A stretch of DNA of 11,971 bases from Bacteroidia bacterium (GTDB lineage Bacteria > Bacteroidota > Bacteroidia > Bacteroidales > Paludibacteraceae): the NCBI GenBank assembly GCA_021152555.1, contig JAGKVE010000060.1, forward strand, positions 1 through 11,971, in the 5' to 3' direction. The translations under genes and the position numbers were made by a program. Under the pieces are notes generated by a model. It was given only the letters and a program-made list of their open reading frames with translations. It ran no database searches and was not told the DNA's origin. Positions within the stretch are counted from its first letter, which is position 1; each line of letters begins with the position of its first letter. Of the stretch, positions 8,320 through 11,971 are shown piece by piece.

Positions 8320-8336
8320 GAAGAGGAAGGCGCGAG

Positions 8337-9299
8337 GTGAAAATTGTTTGTGACGCACATATCCCCTATCTCGTCGAGGCAGTGAAATGCGGCTGGCCGG
8401 AAGTGGAAATACTCCCGATGAAACCGGAAGAAATTGATACTTCTGTTGTGCATGATGCAGATGTGCTGATTGTGCGCACGCGCACGAAAGTGGATGGCTT
8501 GTTGTTAGAGGGTTCGAGCGTCCGACTGGTATGCACCGCCACAATCGGTTTTGACCACATCGACACCGCATACTGCGAGTCCCGTGGCATTCGATGGGTG
8601 TCCTGTCCGGGCTGTAATGCGCAAGCTGTATGCGACTATATAGAGGAAGCCTTAAACGAAATAGAATGGGATAAAGTGCTATGTACCAAAGAGGCAACCA
8701 TCGGTATCGTCGGTGTGGGGCATGTGGGTTCGCTGGTAGCCCGGATGGCGGAACGGAAAGGCATGCGTGTCCTGCTCAACGATCCGCCCAAAGGGATAGG
8801 GGAAACGCTCGATTTCATCGGGGAAAACAGTGATATTATCACGTTCCATACGCCTCTTACAAAAGACGGTCGGCATCCTACCTATCACTTATGCGGCGAA
8901 TCGTTTTTGTCGAAATGCAAACCGGGAGCTCTGATTATTAATGCGGCACGCGGCGGCGTTGTTGACGAGCAGGCGTTACTACGCAGCGGTCATCCTTTTA
9001 TTTTGGACACATGGGAGAATGAACCGGACATCCACCCCGAAGTGGTGCAGAAGGCGTATCGTGCGTCCATGCATATCGCCGGGTACTCCGTTCAAGGAAA
9101 AAAGAACGCTTCGCAAGCATGTTTGGACGCTATTTCGCAAGAATTTTGCCTTCCGATTTTGAAATGTGATAAATTTTTAGTACCTTTGCAGCCGATTTCG
9201 GGAGATAATGCTCCCGGATGGCTTGGGCGCATTACCGATCAGTTGAAAAAGGCACCGCAAGAATTTGAACAATTACGCAAACAATATAAACTACGATAA
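8337..9299 (+). CDS. pdxB: Erythronate-4-phosphate dehydrogenase
   Basis: PdxB oxidises 4-phospho-D-erythronate to 2-oxo-3-hydroxy-4-phosphobutanoate, the second step of the DXP-dependent pathway to pyridoxal 5'-phosphate. It belongs to the D-2-hydroxyacid dehydrogenases: the NAD-binding GIVGVGHVG lies at 123-131, and the catalytic Arg205 (NAARGG), Glu229 (WENEP) and His246 (MHIAGY) are present, with the Glu-His spacing of 17 seen in E. coli PdxB. HTPLTKDG followed by PTYHL (171-185) and the late HIAGYSVQGK separate PdxB from other dehydrogenases in the family. At 320 residues it is shorter than the 378 of E. coli, mainly at the C-terminus, where the dimerisation region would be reduced. The start is GTG: the N-terminus MKIVCD fits the family, and the next Met is residue 28. 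The stop is directly followed by the proS ATG. Confidence 0.9.
   Translation: MKIVCDAHIPYLVEAVKCGWPEVEILPMKPEEIDTSVVHDADVLIVRTRTKVDGLLLEGSSVRLVCTATIGFDHIDTAYCESRGIRWVSCPGCNAQAVCDYIEEALNEIEWDKVLCTKEATIGIVGVGHVGSLVARMAERKGMRVLLNDPPKGIGETLDFIGENSDIITFHTPLTKDGRHPTYHLCGESFLSKCKPGALIINAARGGVVDEQALLRSGHPFILDTWENEPDIHPEVVQKAYRASMHIAGYSVQGKKNASQACLDAISQEFCLPILKCDKFLVPLQPISGDNAPGWLGRITDQLKKAPQEFEQLRKQYKLR
9158..9188 (+). promoter_or_regulatory. Internal promoter for proS inside the pdxB 3' end
   Basis: TTTG at 9158-9161, a 19-base spacer and TACCTTTG at 9181-9188 form a full consensus Bacteroidota promoter. It lies within pdxB codons, 111 bases before the proS ATG, with an expected start near 9195. 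The bases after it, CAGCCGATTTCG, are identical to those after the tRNA-Leu promoter. An eight-pair hairpin (9197-9204 with 9211-9218, loop ATAATG) follows and would sit at the very 5' end of the transcript. Confidence 0.7.
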
Positions 9300-10790
9300 A
9301 TGGCAAATTTTCAAAAACTTACCCCTCGTTCAGAGGATTATTCAAAGTGGTACAATGAACTTGTAGTAAAAGCCGATCTCGCCGAGCAGAGCGCGGTGCG
9401 CGGCTGTATGGTAATCAAGCCATACGGCTATGCTATATGGGAAACTATTCAGGCTGAGTTGGATCGTCGTTTCAAAGAGAAAGGCGTAAAGAATGCCTAT
9501 TTCCCCTTGCTGATTCCGAAATCGTTTTTGAGCCGTGAGGCAGAGCATGTCGAGGGCTTTGCCAAGGAATGCGCCGTGGTAACACACCATCGTCTGATGA
9601 ATGACCCGAACGGTAAGGGTGTGGTTGTCGACCCGCAGGCTAAACTGGAAGAAGAACTGATTATCCGCCCGACATCGGAAACAATCATCTGGAGTACGTA
9701 CAAGAACTGGATTTCTTCGTATCGCGACCTGCCTATTCTCTGCAACCAATGGTGCAACGTGATGCGCTGGGAGATGAGAACCCGTCTGTTCCTGCGCACA
9801 GCCGAGTTCCTTTGGCAGGAGGGGCACACGGCGCACGCCACCAAAGAGGAGGCAGAGGACTATGCACGCCAAATGCTTGACGTATATGCCGATTTCGCCC
9901 AGAACGTAATGGCTATCCCGGTGGTAAAAGGAGTGAAGTCTCCGAACGAGCGTTTTGCCGGTGCACTCAATACGTACTGTATCGAAGCGATGATGCAGGA
10001 CGGCAAGGCGCTGCAAGCGGGTACAAGCCATTTCCTCGGGCAGAATTTTGCAAAGAGTTTTGATGTCCAATTCCTGACCAAGGAGAATAAATACGAGTAC
10101 GTATGGGCAACCAGTTGGGGAGTTTCCACACGTCTGATGGGCGCGCTGATTATGACCCACAGCGATGATAACGGGCTTGTTCTCCCGCCACATTTAGCAC
10201 CGATACAAGTGGTTATTGTGCCAATTTTCAAGAAACAGGACGACTTGGAAAAACTGCTCGTCAAACTGAACCCCATTGCCGACCAACTCAAGGCACTCGG
10301 TATCCGCGTCAAAGTGGATACCGACGAAAAATACACACCGGGCTATAAGTTCGCCGATTATGAATTGAAAGGCGTGCCTGTCCGTTTGGCTATGGGTGGT
10401 CGCGATTTGGAGAACGGAACGATTGAGATTGCGCGCCGTGACACTCAAACAAAAGAGACGATTAGTCTCGATGGAATCGTGGAAAAAGTACAAAAACTAT
10501 TGGAAGAAATACAGACTAACCTGCTTCAAAAAGCACTTGATTTCCGAATTGCCAATACGCGTGAAGTGAACAGTTACGAGGAGTTCAAAGAGGAGTTGAA
10601 GAAAGGCGGCTTCTTGCTGGCTCATTGGGACGGGACTGCGGAAACAGAGCAGCGTATCAAGGACGATACAAAAGCAACGATCCGCTGTATTCCGTTGGCA
10701 GATCTGCCGGGACATCATAACGAGCCCGGCAAGTGTATCCTGACAGGAAAACCATCTGCCGGACGCGTGATTTTCGCACTCAATTATTAG
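9300..10790 (+). CDS. proS: Prolyl-tRNA synthetase, archaeal/eukaryotic type
   Basis: This enzyme charges tRNA-Pro with proline in the cytoplasm. It is a class II synthetase: RPTSE at 123-127, motif 2 from RWEMRTR (156-162) to EFLWQEGHTAH (169-179), and motif 3 at about 274-290 with GVSTRLMGAL and Arg278. The anticodon-binding domain spans roughly 300-400. It lacks the editing insertion found between motifs 2 and 3 in the longer bacterial-type enzymes, and it ends with the extra C-terminal domain typical of the archaeal/eukaryotic type, including GKCILTGKPS and the final Tyr496. That domain often binds zinc through four cysteines, but only Cys463 and Cys479 are seen here, so the zinc site is probably degenerate. 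The start codon directly follows the pdxB stop, and a strong internal promoter in pdxB may give it its own transcript. Confidence 0.97.
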   Translation: MANFQKLTPRSEDYSKWYNELVVKADLAEQSAVRGCMVIKPYGYAIWETIQAELDRRFKEKGVKNAYFPLLIPKSFLSREAEHVEGFAKECAVVTHHRLMNDPNGKGVVVDPQAKLEEELIIRPTSETIIWSTYKNWISSYRDLPILCNQWCNVMRWEMRTRLFLRTAEFLWQEGHTAHATKEEAEDYARQMLDVYADFAQNVMAIPVVKGVKSPNERFAGALNTYCIEAMMQDGKALQAGTSHFLGQNFAKSFDVQFLTKENKYEYVWATSWGVSTRLMGALIMTHSDDNGLVLPPHLAPIQVVIVPIFKKQDDLEKLLVKLNPIADQLKALGIRVKVDTDEKYTPGYKFADYELKGVPVRLAMGGRDLENGTIEIARRDTQTKETISLDGIVEKVQKLLEEIQTNLLQKALDFRIANTREVNSYEEFKEELKKGGFLLAHWDGTAETEQRIKDDTKATIRCIPLADLPGHHNEPGKCILTGKPSAGRVIFALNY

Positions 10791-10823
10791 GTTTGGCATA
10801 CTGTTTGCAAGTAGCCTATTGAT

Positions 10824-11429
10824 ATGAAACGACTACTGCACATAATACTGATTACTCTTCTCCTCTTTTCCCTCTCCTTTGAGGGAATGGCCGGAGAAGG
10901 GTTTTCTCGTAATTATATGGATTCCTGCATGATACGCGTAGAGAATGGCGATACGCTGTATATGGCATGGCTGCATGAGGTGTGGGTTTATCCGCCGATG
11001 CGGTTCAAGAACAAAAAGCAGGAGCGTTTTTATTGGCGCACCGTGCGGGACGTCAAGAAATGTATGCCGTATGCCAAGATGATTGCCAAGGATATCGAGT
11101 ATGCTGATGCAGAGTTAGCCAAACTGCCGGACAAGAAAGCGCAGAAAAAGTGGTGGAGATCTTTCGAACGCCAGCTATTCAAAAAATATGAGAAGGATTT
11201 CCGCGGAATGTATGCTAGTCAGGGACGGATGCTAATGCTCTTATTGGACCGCGAAACGGATAAGACGGGATACGACCTAATCAAACAATACAAGAGCAAG
11301 GCAGCAGCCAACTGGTGGCAGTTTATCGCCAAGTTATTCAAGAACGACCTAAAGGAAGAGTATGATGCGACAGATAAAGACCGCATTACCGAACGGGTCA
11401 TCAATCTTGTCGAAGCGGGGCAATTATAG
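10824..11429 (+). CDS. DUF4294 family exported protein, function unknown
   Basis: The 201-residue protein begins with a likely signal peptide: KR, a hydrophobic stretch at about 4-18, and a possible signal peptidase I site after GMA near residue 23. No lipobox cysteine is seen. The body is basic and helix-rich, with VENGDTLYMAWLHEVWVYPP at 39-58 followed by FKNKKQERFYWRTVRDVKK (62-80), which I recognise as the DUF4294 pattern found in Bacteroidota. Later blocks include QGRMLMLLLDRET and a WWQFIAKLF stretch near 165-173. No catalytic motif is apparent. It begins 33 bases after proS with no clear promoter or terminator between, so it probably ends the panC-pdxB-proS transcript. No terminator follows directly, and the tRNA promoter begins within 30 bases. 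Confidence 0.75.
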   Translation: MKRLLHIILITLLLFSLSFEGMAGEGFSRNYMDSCMIRVENGDTLYMAWLHEVWVYPPMRFKNKKQERFYWRTVRDVKKCMPYAKMIAKDIEYADAELAKLPDKKAQKKWWRSFERQLFKKYEKDFRGMYASQGRMLMLLLDRETDKTGYDLIKQYKSKAAANWWQFIAKLFKNDLKEEYDATDKDRITERVINLVEAGQL

Positions 11430-11457
11430 CAAAATAATGGTAAAAAATCGTTTTATA

Positions 11458-11489
11458 TTTGCATATATCGAAAAATTATTGTAATTTTG
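11458..11489 (+). promoter_or_regulatory. tRNA-Leu promoter
   Basis: TTTG at 11458-11461, exactly 20 bases, then TAATTTTG at 11482-11489: a full match to the Bacteroidota consensus. The expected start, near 11496, leaves about 13 bases of leader before the mature tRNA. The bases after the box (CAGCCGATTTCG) are the same as at the proS promoter. Confidence 0.88.
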
Positions 11490-11508
11490 CAGCCGATTTC
11501 GAGTAATC

Positions 11509-11594
11509 GCCGCGATGTTGGAATAGGTAGACAAGAAAGACTTAAAATCTTTTGCCCAGTGATGGGCGTGCCGGTTCGACCCCGGCTCGCGGTA
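11509..11594 (+). tRNA. tRNA-Leu (anticodon UAA)
   Basis: It folds as an 86-base class II tRNA. The acceptor stem GCCGCGA (11509-11515) pairs with TCGCGGT (11587-11593), with the first pair a G-U wobble. The D-arm contains GGTAGA. The anticodon stem AAAGA/TCTTT encloses the loop CTTAAAA, with anticodon TAA at 11543-11545, which reads UUA codons. The long variable arm pairs GCCCA with TGGGC, and the T-arm is GCCGG-TTCGACC-CCGGC. The discriminator base is A (11594), as leucine tRNAs require. The CCA end is not encoded and must be added by the cell. The gene is a stand-alone unit with its own promoter and terminator. Confidence 0.96.
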
Positions 11595-11595
11595 C

Positions 11596-11631
11596 AACAG
11601 GTTGTGGAGCAATCCGCAGCCTGTTCTTTTT
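11596..11631 (+). terminator. tRNA-Leu terminator
   Basis: A continuous 13-pair stem (11596-11608 with 11613-11625, two G-U pairs) is capped by a GCAA tetraloop and followed by CTTTTT. It begins one base after the discriminator base plus C, so very little 3' trailer is left to process. Confidence 0.93.
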
Positions 11632-11808
11632 GTAACACAAGGACACCCGCATGAGCGGATTTTCTTTGGTTGCCACGTTGGTGGTGGCTATTGGTAGTAG
11701 GTATATCGTAAGAGGTCGCGTGATGCTCGAAACCATCTTACGAGAACAATCAGCTTACGTCTTGGAAAGACTGCAAAATGTATCAATTCAACGGCAAAAG
11801 AATCGAAT
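11632..11808. other. Non-coding stretch with three inverted repeats
   Basis: No convincing gene is seen in 11632-11859. Three inverted repeats follow one another: GCCAC/GTGGC (11672-11676 with 11684-11688), TCGTAAGA/TCTTACGA (11706-11713 with 11736-11743, with GGT/ACC inside) and GTCTT/AAGAC (11759-11763 with 11767-11771). A terminator-like hairpin follows at 11809-11838. This could be a small structured RNA or simply intergenic sequence. No exact TAnnTTTG promoter was found on either strand within it. Confidence 0.35.
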
Positions 11809-11838
11809 AAAAAAATCGCCCCGAAGAGCGATTTTTTT
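11809..11838 (-). terminator. Terminator for the right-edge minus-strand gene
   Basis: The bases ATCGC (11815-11819) pair with GCGAT (11828-11832), and the flanking A and T runs extend the stem to 11 pairs around an eight-base loop. On the minus strand it lies 21 bases after the stop codon at 11860 and ends in a run of T. The plus strand also ends in seven T, so it could work both ways. Confidence 0.8.
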
Positions 11839-11859
11839 ATGTACGATGTACCAATAGGA

Positions 11860-11970
11860 TTAGTTAATCTCAGCGCGCTCCATAGCGTCCTTGTAGTACT
11901 TCTGATCAACGAAGACATCCTCCTTATACGGGTTGATATGACGTTTCTTTGCCTGATACATGATATAACC
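11860..11970 (-). CDS. 3' end of a minus-strand gene cut by the window edge, unidentified
   Basis: The minus strand is open from the window edge for 36 codons to a TAA at 11862-11860. The visible end includes YQAKKRHINPYKEDVFVD and finishes with MERAEIN. The protein-like composition, the sense of the frame and a good terminator 21 bases downstream support a real gene. GYIMY at the start of the visible part could be the end of a membrane helix followed by a charged cytoplasmic tail, but that is a guess. I do not recognise the family. Confidence 0.65.
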   Translation of the reverse strand, partial: GYIMYQAKKRHINPYKEDVFVDQKYYKDAMERAEIN

Positions 11971-11971
11971 A

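Noticed and set aside
9342..10193. Long open frame of 283 codons on the minus strand, opposite proS
   Set aside because: It lies wholly inside the clearly conserved proS gene, has no promoter box, and its protein is rich in Cys, His and Arg with no recognisable motif; it is a by-product of proS codon use.
10792..10812. TACTGTTTG as a promoter for the DUF4294 gene
   Set aside because: The gap between TA and TTTG is three bases instead of two and no TTTG lies at the right upstream distance.
11647..11665. CCGC-ATGA-GCGG followed by ATTTTCTTT as a second tRNA terminator
   Set aside because: The stem has only four pairs, and a much stronger terminator lies just upstream at 11596-11631.
11771..11782. 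Minus-strand TACATTTTGCAG as a promoter for an antisense RNA
   Set aside because: Again one base too long for TAnnTTTG, and the -33 position reads CGAT; resemblance to the shared CAG start motif is too short to count.
11651..11857. Plus-strand frame of 68 codons downstream of tRNA-Leu
   Set aside because: It runs straight through the hairpin at 11809-11838, has no promoter or A-rich start region, and its end is set by the terminator sequence, so it is unlikely to be a real small protein.
1..11971. CRISPR arrays, insertion sequences, attachment sites, defence or phage genes
   Set aside because: No regularly spaced repeats, transposase or integrase motifs, terminal inverted repeats or copies of the tRNA 3' end were found; all sizeable genes are housekeeping or phylum-typical.

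Overview
The window looks like an ordinary chromosomal housekeeping segment from the order Bacteroidales (phylum Bacteroidota); I could not place it to genus. Four things point there: promoters of the Bacteroidota form (TTTG, about 20 bases, TAnnTTTG), a fused SecD-SecF protein, a DUF4270 lipoprotein and a DUF4294 protein (families I know mainly from this phylum), and an archaeal/eukaryotic-type prolyl-tRNA synthetase. Gene starts are preceded by A/T-rich sequence rather than clear Shine-Dalgarno sites, also normal for the phylum.

Layout. Bases 1-76 are a leader or intergenic stretch with a minus-strand promoter that drives a gene outside the window. Bases 77-5039 hold a tight plus-strand cluster, secDF-clpP-clpX, each pair overlapping by four bases (ATGA), closed by a strong terminator at 5043-5070. 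Bases 5072-7308 hold a minus-strand pair: a GT5-like protein with only the N-terminal half of a glycogen synthase, then a DUF4270 lipoprotein, joined by a one-base overlap. Bases 7309-7464 are a divergent, A-tract-rich control region. Bases 7465-11429 hold a plus-strand run panC-pdxB-proS-DUF4294 with gaps of 17, 0 and 33 bases, and an extra promoter for proS inside the 3' end of pdxB. Then come tRNA-Leu(UAA) with its own promoter and terminator, a 228-base non-coding stretch with several inverted repeats, and the 3' end of a minus-strand gene cut by the window edge.

How the genes work together. SecDF pulls exported proteins across the inner membrane, and ClpXP degrades unfolded or tagged cytoplasmic proteins, so the first cluster is about protein traffic and quality control. 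PanC makes pantothenate for coenzyme A and PdxB makes a precursor of pyridoxal phosphate; with ProRS and tRNA-Leu the second cluster serves cofactor supply and translation. The DUF4270 lipoprotein and the GT5-like protein form a separate unit of unknown job.

I found no CRISPR array, insertion sequence, phage gene, toxin-antitoxin pair or defence system, and no evidence of an undescribed multi-gene system. The most interesting signal is small: three separate promoters (window left edge, proS, tRNA-Leu) continue after TAnnTTTG with nearly the same bases, CAG[C/T]CGATTT[C/G], around the expected transcription start. The GT5-like protein without recognisable catalytic motifs and the structured stretch beyond the tRNA are the next best leads.
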